Shown: in pieces, positions 26,149 through 35,361 of the stretch | Layout: each line of letters starts with the position of its first letter | Position numbering within the stretch: the first letter of the stretch is position 1 | Assembly (NCBI RefSeq): GCF_019431455.1 | Contig: NZ_JAHYSR010000009.1 | Span: 44,417 to 108,416, forward strand | Length of the DNA: 64,000 bases | Direction: 5' to 3' | Source: Paracoccus bogoriensis | GTDB taxonomy: Bacteria > Pseudomonadota > Alphaproteobacteria > Rhodobacterales > Rhodobacteraceae | Position numbers and translations under genes: made by a program | The notes under the pieces: generated by a model | The model's database searches: none | The model's input: the letters and a program-made list of their open reading frames with translations, nothing else | What the model was told of the DNA's origin: nothing

Positions 26149-27615
26149 TCAGATCCGGTGCATCTGCGCGTCCAGTGCGGCGGCAACTTCGCGGCGGATC
26201 ACGATACGGAGATTGCGCGAGAAGCGTTCGCCCAATTCACCCAGCAACTCGCCCCGGATCATGTCGGACAATTCCGCACGGATGCCACTCTCGATCGCCT
26301 CGCGCAGGCAGCCCTGCACCTGCTGGCGCAGGAGGCCGGCCAAATCACCTTCAAGCTCTTGGCGCACGCCTTCGCGCACCTGGGCGCGCAAATCGCCCTC
26401 GATCAGCGCAGCCAGACGCTCGGTCAGGGCTGAGTCGCAGGTGGTCCTCACCGCCTCGTCCATCTCGGACTGGATCCGGGGAAGTGTGCGTCCAAGTTCC
26501 TGATGAATGCGTTCAGGCAGATCGCTCTCGATCTCGGTCTGCAGGGTCTCGCGCAAATCGCCCAGAACCACGTCGCGCAGACCCCGCGCAAGTTCGGACG
26601 CGATGCGGTCCGGCAGCAAGGCGTCGATCTCGGCCTGAGCGATCGCGGGTAGCGAAGCCAGCAACTCGGCGCGCAGATCCTGCGTCGCCAGAACCAGATC
26701 GTTGCGCAGCGTTGCGCTCCTTTCAGCCAGTTCGGCCCCAAGGGCACTTGTCGCGCGGGTCAGATCATCCGCGGTCGCGAAAACTTCGCGCAGCTCCTCA
26801 CGCAGAGTCCCCGACATCTGGGCCAGATCCGACTGGATCCGTGCCGGCAGATCGTCGGATAGCGTTGCCTGCAAACGCGCGTCGAGACTTGTCCGAATCT
26901 CGGCCAGCGCGCGTTCCATCCGCTCCAGCGCCTCTTTGGTCTCGCGGCGCAAATCGCCCAGCATCGCCGATCCGATGTCGGCGAGGCGCGCCCGATCCAG
27001 ATGCGCGTCAAGCGCCGGGGCCATATCGGCCGCAATCTGGTCGCGCACCATCCCGGATAGAATCTCGCGGATCTGCGCCTCTTCGTCGTCGGCCGGGTCG
27101 TCGGCCTGACCGACAGATGCGACCGCGGGACGGTCGGAAGGCTCGGGCGTCGCGGCCAGAACCATCTCGAAATCGGCCACGGTCGGATCGGTGTCGGGTC
27201 CGGGCTGGATGAAATCTTCGCTCAGTTCGTCGAAGAGGCTGCCAAGGCGGCGAGGCAGATCGTTTCGCGCGGACTCGGCGCGCGCCAGCTTCGGGCGGGG
27301 TGCGTCGGGTGCATTGGCAAGCCTGCCCAGAGGCCATTCATCCTTGACCAGAGGCTCTGTCGCCGTTGCGGCACCTTCGACCAGGTCAGACGCCATTTCG
27401 GCCCCTGCCAGCTGCCGCGCCAACGCTGCATTGCCGCCATGTCGGCGCGCCAGAAATTCGGCCGGATCCTCGTGCGCGACCTGATCGCGCAGCATTTGCA
27501 GGCGGTCCCGGGCGGCCGCCAAGGCATCATCCTCGGCGATCATGCGGCGGATGTTACAGAGCGTCTCGCCCAGATCCTCGGACCGGGCAGAGACGCGAAA
27601 GCGCGGGTCAGCCAT
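26149..27615 (-). CDS. Long coiled-coil protein downstream of tolC (PopZ-position candidate)
   Basis: No family is firmly recognised for this 488-residue protein. The N-terminus ADPRFRVSARSEDLGETLCNIRRMIAEDDAL is compact and looks conserved. Residues about 60-170 are low-complexity and acidic or proline-rich. From about 178 to the end the protein is almost entirely helical with repeating patterns such as DLPARIQSDLAQM, DLRAELLASLPAI, DLPERIHQELGRTL and DLRAQVREGVRQEL, suggesting internal repeats of a coiled coil. In many alphaproteobacteria the gene after tolC is the polar organiser popZ (DUF2497) before valS. Position and composition (N-terminal helix, acidic linker, helical C-terminus) fit that idea loosely, but valS is not here. 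The ATG at 27615 is used rather than the in-frame 27645, which lies inside tolC. Confidence 0.6.
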   Translation of the reverse strand: MADPRFRVSARSEDLGETLCNIRRMIAEDDALAAARDRLQMLRDQVAHEDPAEFLARRHGGNAALARQLAGAEMASDLVEGAATATEPLVKDEWPLGRLANAPDAPRPKLARAESARNDLPRRLGSLFDELSEDFIQPGPDTDPTVADFEMVLAATPEPSDRPAVASVGQADDPADDEEAQIREILSGMVRDQIAADMAPALDAHLDRARLADIGSAMLGDLRRETKEALERMERALAEIRTSLDARLQATLSDDLPARIQSDLAQMSGTLREELREVFATADDLTRATSALGAELAERSATLRNDLVLATQDLRAELLASLPAIAQAEIDALLPDRIASELARGLRDVVLGDLRETLQTEIESDLPERIHQELGRTLPRIQSEMDEAVRTTCDSALTERLAALIEGDLRAQVREGVRQELEGDLAGLLRQQVQGCLREAIESGIRAELSDMIRGELLGELGERFSRNLRIVIRREVAAALDAQMHRI

Positions 27616-27641
27616 GGTGCCCCCCGCAGCAGGGCGCGGGA

Positions 27642-29024
27642 TCAATCCCGGCCGATGGCGCGCAGAACGCGATCGAGGCTTTCGCCTTGCTTGCTGGTAT
27701 GCGGCGCGTTTCGGACCGCGTTGTAATACTGCGTCGGGTCATAAGTCGGGATCCCCAGGTTCAGGTTTTCTACCGTCAGGAGACCCATAGCAGCCAAAAG
27801 TTGATAATGTGCTAATTGCAGATTGCTCTCGGCCGTGATGCGGTTCGCGCGTGCCTCAAGCAGGGACTGTTCTGCATCCAGCACGTCCAGAGTCGTGCGC
27901 GCGCCCAGCAGCGCCTCTTCGCGCACGCCCTCATAGGCCTGCTGGGCGGCGCTGATCTGCTGGTCGATCGCACGGATCTGCGCCCGCGCGACATCAATGT
28001 TCGCCCAGGCCTCGCCGACCTGAAGCACCACCTGCCGCGAGGTGTTCAGCAAGGCCGCGCGCACCTGATCGCGCTGCGCCAAGGCCTCGCGGTGCAGCGA
28101 CGGCAGCCGACCGCCGGAATAAAGCGTCTGGCGCATCTCGATCCCGACCGACGAGGAATTGCGCGTGTCGTAATCGCCCGTGATCTGGTTCAGACTGCGC
28201 GAGACGCCAACGCCCGCATTGCCGGTCAGCGTCGGATTGCGTTCCGCGGCGGCGGCGGCAACGGCAATCTCGGCGGCGGCAGCCTGGCGCTGCGCCTGCC
28301 TGATTGCGGGGTGATTGCGCTGCGCCAGGGCGCGCGCCTCTTCCAGCGTGGCGGGCAGCCTGGGCAGGGCGGGCGGCGCGGCCAGCCTGCCCGGACGCAG
28401 ACCCGTCACGGTCGTGTAATTCTCGCGTGCGATCTCGAGCTGACCCTGCGCGGCAGCAAGACTGGCCTGCGTCGCGGCAAGCTGGGCATCGGCCAGCGCA
28501 ACATCGGTCACGGTGATCTCGCCGACCTCGAAGCGGTCCTGCGCGGCCTGACGCTCGCGGCCCAGAACCTCGACCGAGTTCTGTTGCAGCGAGACCTGCT
28601 GTGTCGCCTCACGCAGGCTGAAGAAGGCGCGCGCCGCGGACAGAAGCACATCCTGTTCGATTGCCACCAACGCCTCGCGGGTGGCAAGAACCTGTTCCTT
28701 GGCGCCGTCGATGGCCAGCCGCGAGCGGCCGAAATCGAACAGCGTAAGCTGCGCGCCGAGCGTCACGGAACTGCTGCGTATCGTCGTGCCGCCCTCGGGG
28801 CGCTGCGCCGAATGGCTGGCGATCCATTGCACGACCGGCCGCAGCGCCGAGATCGACTGGGCCACGTTCTCGTCAGCGGCTCGCAGCACGGCGCGGTTCT
28901 GTTCCAGCAGCGCGGAATGGCGATAGGCGGCGACCATCGTGTCGGCCAGAGATTCGGCCAGCACGGGCGCGGCCGGCGCAAGCGCCAGAACCGCCGCCAG
29001 GGCCAGGCGACGCAGCGCGCTCAC
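27642..29024 (-). CDS. tolC: TolC family outer membrane efflux protein
   Basis: A 460-residue TolC-type outer membrane channel for type I secretion and multidrug efflux. A signal peptide ends at about residue 23 ([17 protein letters not shown] follows). Two OEP repeats are visible: [32 protein letters not shown] and, in the second half, [39 protein letters not shown] (each in parts). The [18 protein letters not shown] and [20 protein letters not shown] segments are the paired equatorial signatures. The start overlaps the pcm stop by four bases, so pcm-tolC are coupled, as in many alphaproteobacteria. The partner membrane-fusion and transporter genes are not in this window. Confidence 0.94.
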   Translation of the reverse strand: MSALRRLALAAVLALAPAAPVLAESLADTMVAAYRHSALLEQNRAVLRAADENVAQSISALRPVVQWIASHSAQRPEGGTTIRSSSVTLGAQLTLFDFGRSRLAIDGAKEQVLATREALVAIEQDVLLSAARAFFSLREATQQVSLQQNSVEVLGRERQAAQDRFEVGEITVTDVALADAQLAATQASLAAAQGQLEIARENYTTVTGLRPGRLAAPPALPRLPATLEEARALAQRNHPAIRQAQRQAAAAEIAVAAAAAERNPTLTGNAGVGVSRSLNQITGDYDTRNSSSVGIEMRQTLYSGGRLPSLHREALAQRDQVRAALLNTSRQVVLQVGEAWANIDVARAQIRAIDQQISAAQQAYEGVREEALLGARTTLDVLDAEQSLLEARANRITAESNLQLAHYQLLAAMGLLTVENLNLGIPTYDPTQYYNAVRNAPHTSKQGESLDRVLRAIGRD

Positions 29025-29674
29025 AGGCTGAACCCCGGGGCGCGGCCGAAGCCGTCCAGAACCGGGGCCTTTGCATTGAAGGCATAACGCCAGGACAGGC
29101 GGCCGTTCACCTTGTGCCCGATCCGCGCCACGCCCAGAGCGCCCTCGACGAAGATCGCTCCGATGCGGCCCCCATCGCGAAGCTGTTCGGCAATGGCATC
29201 GGGCACATGCTCGACCGCGCCCTCGATCAGGATCACGTCATAGGGCCCCTGGCGGGGCGCACCCTCGGTCAGCGCCGCGCAAAGGACGGCGGCATTGTCC
29301 ACCCCGGCCTCGGAGAGACGCCGCTCGGCCTCGGCAACCAGTTCCGGTTCGGCCTCGATCGCGACGACGGCCTGCGCCAGACGCGCGATCACGGCGGCCG
29401 AATAGCCATAGCCGCAGGCCAGATCCAGGACCAGCTCGTCGGGCTGGATCGCCAGCGCGTCCAGAAGCTTGGCCAGCGTGCGCGGCTCCAGCAGGACGCG
29501 GCCATGGCCGATATCGAGGTTCTCGCCGCAATAGGCGACGGGGCGCAACGCCGGGGGCACGAATTCCTCGCGGGGGACTGCCAGCATCGCGGCGATCACG
29601 GGGAGGCTGGTGACATCATTGGGGCGCACCTGGTTATCGACCATCATCGTGCGCCGCGCGGCAAAATCGGTCAT
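29021..29674 (-). CDS. pcm: Protein-L-isoaspartate O-methyltransferase family
   Basis: A 217-residue member of the PCMT family, SAM-dependent enzymes that repair isoaspartyl damage. The SAM-binding core includes [32 protein letters not shown] near 78 (in parts). An N-terminal [16 protein letters not shown] fits the alphaproteobacterial branch coupled to tolC. The ISO-type substrate-binding residues cannot be confirmed by eye, and this branch may have a different substrate in vivo. The gene is the first of pcm-tolC-coiled-coil gene, and its start is 150 bases from tRNA-Cys on the opposite strand. Confidence 0.88.
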   Translation of the reverse strand: MTDFAARRTMMVDNQVRPNDVTSLPVIAAMLAVPREEFVPPALRPVAYCGENLDIGHGRVLLEPRTLAKLLDALAIQPDELVLDLACGYGYSAAVIARLAQAVVAIEAEPELVAEAERRLSEAGVDNAAVLCAALTEGAPRQGPYDVILIEGAVEHVPDAIAEQLRDGGRIGAIFVEGALGVARIGHKVNGRLSWRYAFNAKAPVLDGFGRAPGFSL

Positions 29675-29827
29675 GTGGGGGACCTCTGCTCGACCATTTC
29701 GAGCCTATTGCCACGTTTCCCCGGCATCGGCAACGCCGCTTGTTGCCTGCGGGCGGGCGGATGCTCGTGCACCTGACATCTTGCGCCCGCCCGGGCTTTG
29801 GTCTAGACGAGGTGCACTCTCGACGGC

Positions 29828-29901
29828 GGTGGGTTGGCGGAGAGGTTACGCACCGGATTGCAAATCCGTGAAGACCGGTTCGATTCCGGTACCCACCTCC
29901 A
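29828..29901 (+). tRNA. tRNA-Cys (GCA)
   Basis: A 74-base cloverleaf including an encoded CCA. The acceptor stem GGTGGGT pairs with ACCCACC, the anticodon loop is ATTGCAAAT with anticodon GCA, and the T-loop is GGTTCGATTCC. The waaA start follows 29 bases later, so the tRNA and waaA may share a transcript. Confidence 0.97.
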
Positions 29902-29929
29902 CGATGTCCGACGCGAGGGTTGCGCCCCC

Positions 29930-31153
29930 ATGATCCATGCCGCCACGACCCGGATCGCCGAGGCCGCCTTGCGCCTGCGCGCGCATCTGGGCGGCAGTGC
30001 GGCGCTGCGCCAGCGTCTGGCGCTGGATGCCCTGCCCGGCCCCGCGACGGTGTGGGTCCATGGCGCTTCCGTGGGCGAACTGACCTCGGCCCGGTCGGTG
30101 ATCGTTGCGCTGGCCGAGTGCGTGCCCTTGCAGATCACCGCCAACAGCGAGACAGGGCGCGATCTGGCGGCGGGCTGGGGCCTGCCGGCGCGGCTGGCGC
30201 CTCTGGATCTGCCCGGCGCGCTGGACCGGTTTCTGGGCGCCGTCCGGCCGCGCCTGCTGCTGACCATCGAAAGCGAATTCTGGCCGCTGCGCTCGCGGCT
30301 GCTGGCGCAGCGCGGCATCGCCCATGCGATGATCGGGGCGCGGATGTCGGAACGCTCGGCCGCGACCTGGGCGAAGCTGCCGCGCATCATCGGGCCGATA
30401 CTGGGGCGCATCGCGGCGCTGTCGGCACAGGATCAGGCCAGCGAGGCGCGGCTGTTGCGGCTGGGCCTGCCCGCGGCGGCACTGCTGCCGCGGCTGGACC
30501 TGAAGCTGATCGACCCCGCCCGGATCGCCCCTCCGCCCCATGACCCAGACCGCGACGCGACGGTGTTGGCGGCCTCGACGCACGAGGGAGAGGACGCGCC
30601 GATCCTTGACGCCTTTCTGCGGCTGCGTGCCGACCATCCCGGCGCGCGGCTGATCCTGGCACCGCGCCATCCCCACCGCGCCGAGACGATCGCAGCGCTG
30701 GTGACGGCGCGGGCGCTGCCGCTGAGGCAACGCAGCCGGGGCGCCGATGCGGCACCCCGGGGTGGCGTTCTTCTGGCCGATACGTTGGGCGAGATGGCTT
30801 TGTGGTATCGCGCGGCGGGAATCTGCCTTGTCGGTGGATCGCTGGTCGAACGCGGCGGCCATACGCCATGGGAGCCCGCCGCCCATCGCTGCGCCCTGCT
30901 GCACGGGCCGCATGTCGAGAATTTTCGCGAAAGCTTCGACCATCTCGACGCCCATCGCGCGGCGCAGCAGATCGGCGCGGATACGCTGGCCGCAACGCTC
31001 TCGGAACTGCTGTCGCGGCCGCAGCGGATACGGTCGATAGGCGATCGGGCGCGCGCTGCTCTTGACGAGCGCGCGGGCGATCCGGCTCCGCTGGTCGCCT
31101 ACCTTGCGGGTCTTGCCTCGGGCGGGAAGGCGCCCGATATGAAGTCCATGTGA
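29930..31153 (+). CDS. waaA: 3-deoxy-D-manno-octulosonic acid (Kdo) transferase
   Basis: A 407-residue GT30 glycosyltransferase that adds Kdo to lipid A precursor at the inner membrane. The N-terminal signature VWVHGASVGELTSARSVI (about residues 41-58) carries the catalytic glutamate in GASVGE. TIESEFWPLRSRLLAQRGIAHAMIGARMSERSAATW near 105-140 (in parts) and STHEGEDAPIL near 214 are family motifs. FVGGSLVERGGHTPWEPA-like sequence (CLVGGSLVERGGHTPWEP near 303) binds CMP-Kdo. No long N-terminal membrane anchor is visible. Starts further upstream would overlap the tRNA, so 29930 is chosen. A DUF1178 gene follows after 13 bases. Confidence 0.95.
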   Translation: MIHAATTRIAEAALRLRAHLGGSAALRQRLALDALPGPATVWVHGASVGELTSARSVIVALAECVPLQITANSETGRDLAAGWGLPARLAPLDLPGALDRFLGAVRPRLLLTIESEFWPLRSRLLAQRGIAHAMIGARMSERSAATWAKLPRIIGPILGRIAALSAQDQASEARLLRLGLPAAALLPRLDLKLIDPARIAPPPHDPDRDATVLAASTHEGEDAPILDAFLRLRADHPGARLILAPRHPHRAETIAALVTARALPLRQRSRGADAAPRGGVLLADTLGEMALWYRAAGICLVGGSLVERGGHTPWEPAAHRCALLHGPHVENFRESFDHLDAHRAAQQIGADTLAATLSELLSRPQRIRSIGDRARAALDERAGDPAPLVAYLAGLASGGKAPDMKSM

Positions 31154-31166
31154 CAGGAGCTTTCGC

Positions 31167-31583
31167 ATGATCCGCTATGCCATGCGCTGCGACAAGGGGC
31201 ATGAATTCGACGGCTGGTTCCGGTCGTCCGACGCCTGGGAAAAGGCGCGCAAGGCCGGCGCGCTGTCCTGCACCCATTGCGGCAGCATCCGGGTCGAAAA
31301 GGCGCCGATGGCACCGAACATCGTCTCGACCAGGGAAAAGCCCAGCCTGACCGCCCCCCGATCCGAGGTCGAGGCCGCGCTGGAAAAGCTGCGCCGGCAT
31401 ATCGAGGAGAATTCCGATTACGTCGGGCTCAGCTTTGCCGAGGAGGCTCGGGCAATGCACGAAGGCCGCCGCGCGCCCCGCGCCATCCACGGCGAAGCGC
31501 GGCCCGACGAGGCGCGCAAGCTGATCGAGGATGGCGTGCCAGTCGCCCCCCTGCCCTTTCTGCCGCGACGCAAGGCGAACTAG
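31167..31583 (+). CDS. DUF1178 family protein
   Basis: A 138-residue conserved alphaproteobacterial protein of unknown function. The N-terminus MIRYAMRCDKGHEFDGWFRSSDAWEKARKAGALSCTHCGS (in parts) has Cys 8 and the pair CTHC near 36-39, which look like a zinc ribbon similar to FmdB-type regulators. The rest is charged and helical with HIEENSDYVGLSFAEEARAMHEG near 78 and a C-terminal LIEDGVPVAPLPF signature. A GGAGCTTTCGC region gives a ribosome binding site. It probably shares an operon with waaA. Confidence 0.92.
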   Translation: MIRYAMRCDKGHEFDGWFRSSDAWEKARKAGALSCTHCGSIRVEKAPMAPNIVSTREKPSLTAPRSEVEAALEKLRRHIEENSDYVGLSFAEEARAMHEGRRAPRAIHGEARPDEARKLIEDGVPVAPLPFLPRRKAN

Positions 31584-31661
31584 ACCCGCGGCCTCTTGCG
31601 GTTTGTCACGACCGACCCTAGAAGCCCGCCCAATGGTCAACCCCTGGGCAGGAGGCTTCGG

Positions 31662-32918
31662 ATGCCCCTTCTGGTGATGAAATTCGGCGGAACGTCCGTG
31701 GCCGATCTGGATCGGATCCGGAACGCCGCCAGGAAGGTGCAGCGCGAGGTCGAGCGCGGCTATGATGTCATCGTCATCGTCAGCGCCATGTCGGGCAAGA
31801 CGAACGAACTGGTGGGCTGGGTCGAACAGACCTCGCCGCTGTTCGATGCGCGCGAATATGACGCAGTGGTCAGTTCGGGCGAGAACGTGACCGCCGGACT
31901 GATGGCGCTGACGCTTCAGGAAATGGGTGTGCCCGCGCGCAGCTGGCAGGGCTGGCAGGTGCCGATCAACACGACCTCGACCCATTCGGCGGCTCGTCTG
32001 GTGGACATCCCGCGCGCCAATATCGACCAGAAATTCGCCGAGGGCATGAAAGTCGCTGTCGTTGCAGGCTTCCAGGGCCTGTCGCCCGAGGGCCGCATCA
32101 CCACGCTTGGCCGGGGCGGGTCCGACACGACCGCCGTGGCCTTTGCTGCCGCCTTCGAGGCCGAGCGCTGCGACATCTACACCGATGTGGACGGCGTCTA
32201 TACGACCGACCCGCGCATCACCTCCAAGGCGCGCAAGCTGCCCCGCATCGCCTTCGAGGAGATGCTGGAACTGGCCTCGCTTGGCGCCAAGGTGCTACAG
32301 ACCCGCTCGGTCGAACTGGCGATGCGTTACAAGGTGCGGCTGCGGGTGCTGTCCTCGTTCGAGGACGGCGACGAGACGTCAGGCACGCTGATCTGCGATG
32401 AGGATGAAATCATGGAATCGAAAGTCGTCAACGGCGTCGCCTCTTCGCGCGACGAGGCCAAGATCACCCTGGTCACGGTCGAGGACCGGCCCGGCATCTC
32501 GGCCGCCATCTTCGCGCCGCTGGCGGATGCGGGCGTCAATGTGGACATGATCGTCCAGAACATTTCGGAAAAGGACTATGACGATCACCCCGGTTCGGTG
32601 ACGGACATGACCTTTTCGGTGCCGATCAATCAGGTCGAGCGCGCCAAGCGTGCCATGGAAGAGGCCCGTCAGTCCGGCCAGATCACCTATGACGAACTGG
32701 TCGTCGATACCGAGGTCGCCAAGGTTTCGGTCGTGGGCATCGGGATGCGCAGCCATGCGGGCGTCGCCGCGCGCATGTTCAAGGCCCTGGCCGACGAGAA
32801 CATCAACATCAAGGTGATCTCGACCTCGGAAATCAAGATTTCCGTGCTGATCGACCGGAAATACATGGAACTGGCCGTGCAGGCGCTGCATGATGCGTTC
32901 GAGCTGGAGCAGGCGTGA
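31662..32918 (+). CDS. lysC: Aspartate kinase
   Basis: LysC phosphorylates aspartate, the first step toward lysine, threonine, methionine and diaminopimelate. The 418-residue protein has the kinase signature VMKFGGTSVADLDRIRNAA at residues 5-23. The catalytic domain includes TTLGRGGSDTTAVAFAAA near 147-164 and DVDGVYTTDPRI near 177-188. Two ACT domains at the C-terminus (ITLVTVEDRPGISAAIFAPLAD near 268, and KVSVVGIGMRSHAGVAARMF near 349) should mediate feedback control, probably by Lys and Thr. GGAGG lies eight bases before the ATG at 31662, which decides the start over 31596. No lysine riboswitch was seen upstream. Confidence 0.97.
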   Translation: MPLLVMKFGGTSVADLDRIRNAARKVQREVERGYDVIVIVSAMSGKTNELVGWVEQTSPLFDAREYDAVVSSGENVTAGLMALTLQEMGVPARSWQGWQVPINTTSTHSAARLVDIPRANIDQKFAEGMKVAVVAGFQGLSPEGRITTLGRGGSDTTAVAFAAAFEAERCDIYTDVDGVYTTDPRITSKARKLPRIAFEEMLELASLGAKVLQTRSVELAMRYKVRLRVLSSFEDGDETSGTLICDEDEIMESKVVNGVASSRDEAKITLVTVEDRPGISAAIFAPLADAGVNVDMIVQNISEKDYDDHPGSVTDMTFSVPINQVERAKRAMEEARQSGQITYDELVVDTEVAKVSVVGIGMRSHAGVAARMFKALADENINIKVISTSEIKISVLIDRKYMELAVQALHDAFELEQA

Positions 32919-32991
32919 ACCCGAGGGGTTTCCCTGAACCGAACCGCGCGCCCCGGCATCGGGGTGCGGGCAGGCAAGAGGCGGGCGGACG

Positions 32992-35238
32992 ATGCAGGAT
33001 CGCACCGATAGCGACTCGCGCAAGCTGCTGCGGCGGCTCAAGGAAATCCTGTCGGCGCCCGGTGACGGGCAAGACCGGCTTGACAGGATAACCCACCTGA
33101 TCGCGGATTCGATGGGGACCGAGGTCTGCTCGATCTATCTGTTCCGCGATCCCGAGACGCTCGAACTTTGCGCAACCCAGGGTCTGCGCCCCGAGGCCGT
33201 CCATCAGACGCGGATGCGTCTAGGCGAAGGTCTGGTGGGCCGCGTCGCCCGGACCGGGCGCAATGTCAATACCGCGAACGCCCCCGCCGAGCCCGGCTTT
33301 CGCTACATGCCCGAAACCGGCGAAGAGGTCTTTCCCAGCTTTCTCGGCGTGCCGATCCAGCGGGTCGGGGAACGGCTGGGGGTGCTGGTCGTGCAATGCC
33401 GCGATGCGCGCCAGTTCAGCGAGGACGAAATCTACGGCCTCGAAGTCGTGGCCATGGTGCTGGCCGAGATGACCGAACTGGGCGCCTTTCAGGGCGGCAG
33501 CAGCGAGTCGATGCCCCGCGCCCACCGCTTTCCGCAGATGTTCCGCGGAACGACCGGGCAGGAGGGCGCGGCGGCCGGCCATGTCTGGCTGCACGAGCCG
33601 CGCGTCGTGGTGGCCAACCCTGTAGGCGACGACCCGGAAAAGGAACTGGCCCGCCTGCACGAAGGCGTGGACCGCCTGCGCAGCACCGTGGACAGGATGG
33701 TTGCCGCCGCCGACATGGGCGGCGAGGGCGACCATGCCGCCGTGCTGGAAGCCTACCGGATGTTCGCCCATTCGCGCAGCTGGCTGCGCCGCATGGAAGA
33801 GGATATCCGCCTTGGCCTGTCCGCCGAAGCCGCGGTCGAAAAGGAACAATCCGCCGCCCGCGCGCGACTGGAAATGGCCGCCGATCCCTATCTGCGCGAC
33901 CGGTTGCACGATCTGGACGACCTGTCGAACCGGCTTCTGCGGATCCTGACGGGACAGGGTCAGGACACCGGCGCCGAGATGCCCCCCGATCCGATCCTGG
34001 TCGCGCGCAATATCGGCCCGGCCGAATTGCTGGAATATGGCCGCCGCCTGCGCGGGGTCGTGCTGGAGGAAGGCTCGGTCGGCAGCCATGCCGCCATCGT
34101 CGCCCGCGCATTGGCCATTCCGCTGGTCATCCACGCCGCCCGCATCACCACCGAGGCGCTGAACGGCGATCCGATCCTGGTCGATGGCGATCAGGGCGTG
34201 GTGCATCTGCGCCCCGAGGAAAGCGTCGCCAAGGCGTTTCTGGACAAGATGGCCATGCAGGCCGAGGCGCAGGATCGCTATGCCAGCCTGCGCGACCTGC
34301 CCGCGACCTCGACTTGCGGGACGAATGTGCAGCTCTACATGAATGCGGGCCTGATGGCCGACCTGCCCTCATTGGCGGGATCGGGGGCCGAGGGCGTGGG
34401 CCTGTTTCGCACCGAATTGCAGTTCCTGATCCGCAGTCATGTGCCCAAACGCGCGGAACTGGCCAGCCTCTATCGGCGCGTTCTGGACAATGCGCAGGGC
34501 AAGCCCGTGCATTTCCGCACGCTGGATATCGGCTCGGACAAGGTGCTGCCCTACATGAAGCCGCAGGACGAGCCGAACCCCGCGATGGGCTGGCGCGCGA
34601 TCCGGGTGGGCCTGGACAAGCGCGGCATCCTCAGGATGCAGCTTCAGGCGCTGATCCGTGCCAGCGTCGGGCGCCCGCTGCATGTGATGTTCCCCTTCAT
34701 CACCGAGATCACCGAATACGAGGCCGCCTATCGCATCCTCATGGAAGAAATGGCCCGCGAGCAACGTCTGGGCCACGAAATGCCCAGCGATATTCGTGTG
34801 GGCGCCATGCTGGAAACGCCTTCGCTGGCCTTTGCACCCAGGAAATTCTTCGAGATGTGCGACTTCATCTCGGTCGGCGGCAACGACCTCAAGCAGTTCT
34901 TCTTTGCCGCCGACCGCGAGAACGAGCGCGTGCGCCGCCGATACGACACGCTCAGCCTATCCTTCCTGACGCTGCTGCGCCAGATCGTCGAGCGCTGCAA
35001 CGAGGCCGGCGTGCCCCTGTCCTTCTGCGGCGAGGACGCGGGCCGCCCGATCGAGGCGGCGGTCCTGGCCGCCCTGGGCTTCCGGCGTCTGTCCATGCGG
35101 CCGGCCTCGATCGGGCCGGTCAAGCACCTGATCCGCCGCATCTCTCTGGTGGAATTGCGCCAGGTCATAGACGATGCCGTCGAGGCGGGTATGCCCTCGA
35201 TCCGCGGCCCGGTCACGGCCTGGCTGGCCCGCCAGTAA
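32992..35238 (+). CDS. ptsP: Phosphoenolpyruvate-protein phosphotransferase, nitrogen PTS (EI-Ntr)
   Basis: A 748-residue enzyme I of the nitrogen-related PTS, passing phosphate from PEP to NPr. An N-terminal GAF domain (about residues 15-165; RLDRITHLIADSMGTEVCSIYLF) may sense glutamine or other ligands. The phosphohistidine domain has GSVGSHAAIVARALAIPLVI near 360. The PEP-binding barrel has GAEGVGLFRTELQFL near 466, SVGGNDLKQFFFAADREN near 626 and PLSFCGEDAG near 675 with the catalytic cysteine. GGCGGGCGG precedes the ATG. In related bacteria EI-Ntr links nitrogen and carbon status to storage-polymer and potassium control; that is inferred here. Confidence 0.96.
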   Translation: MQDRTDSDSRKLLRRLKEILSAPGDGQDRLDRITHLIADSMGTEVCSIYLFRDPETLELCATQGLRPEAVHQTRMRLGEGLVGRVARTGRNVNTANAPAEPGFRYMPETGEEVFPSFLGVPIQRVGERLGVLVVQCRDARQFSEDEIYGLEVVAMVLAEMTELGAFQGGSSESMPRAHRFPQMFRGTTGQEGAAAGHVWLHEPRVVVANPVGDDPEKELARLHEGVDRLRSTVDRMVAAADMGGEGDHAAVLEAYRMFAHSRSWLRRMEEDIRLGLSAEAAVEKEQSAARARLEMAADPYLRDRLHDLDDLSNRLLRILTGQGQDTGAEMPPDPILVARNIGPAELLEYGRRLRGVVLEEGSVGSHAAIVARALAIPLVIHAARITTEALNGDPILVDGDQGVVHLRPEESVAKAFLDKMAMQAEAQDRYASLRDLPATSTCGTNVQLYMNAGLMADLPSLAGSGAEGVGLFRTELQFLIRSHVPKRAELASLYRRVLDNAQGKPVHFRTLDIGSDKVLPYMKPQDEPNPAMGWRAIRVGLDKRGILRMQLQALIRASVGRPLHVMFPFITEITEYEAAYRILMEEMAREQRLGHEMPSDIRVGAMLETPSLAFAPRKFFEMCDFISVGGNDLKQFFFAADRENERVRRRYDTLSLSFLTLLRQIVERCNEAGVPLSFCGEDAGRPIEAAVLAALGFRRLSMRPASIGPVKHLIRRISLVELRQVIDDAVEAGMPSIRGPVTAWLARQ

Positions 35239-35361
35239 CGCCCGCTGCTCTGCACGCAAAAGCGCCTTTTGCCGCCGATGCGGTGACCAAGGCGGCAAGG
35301 GCGCTTGCTGCGCTACGACAGCAGCCTTATGATACACAAGGATTTTCGGAACATCGGTGAG

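Noticed and set aside
31584..31661. A lysine riboswitch before lysC
   Set aside because: The gap of 78 bases is too short for the aptamer and shows none of its conserved segments.
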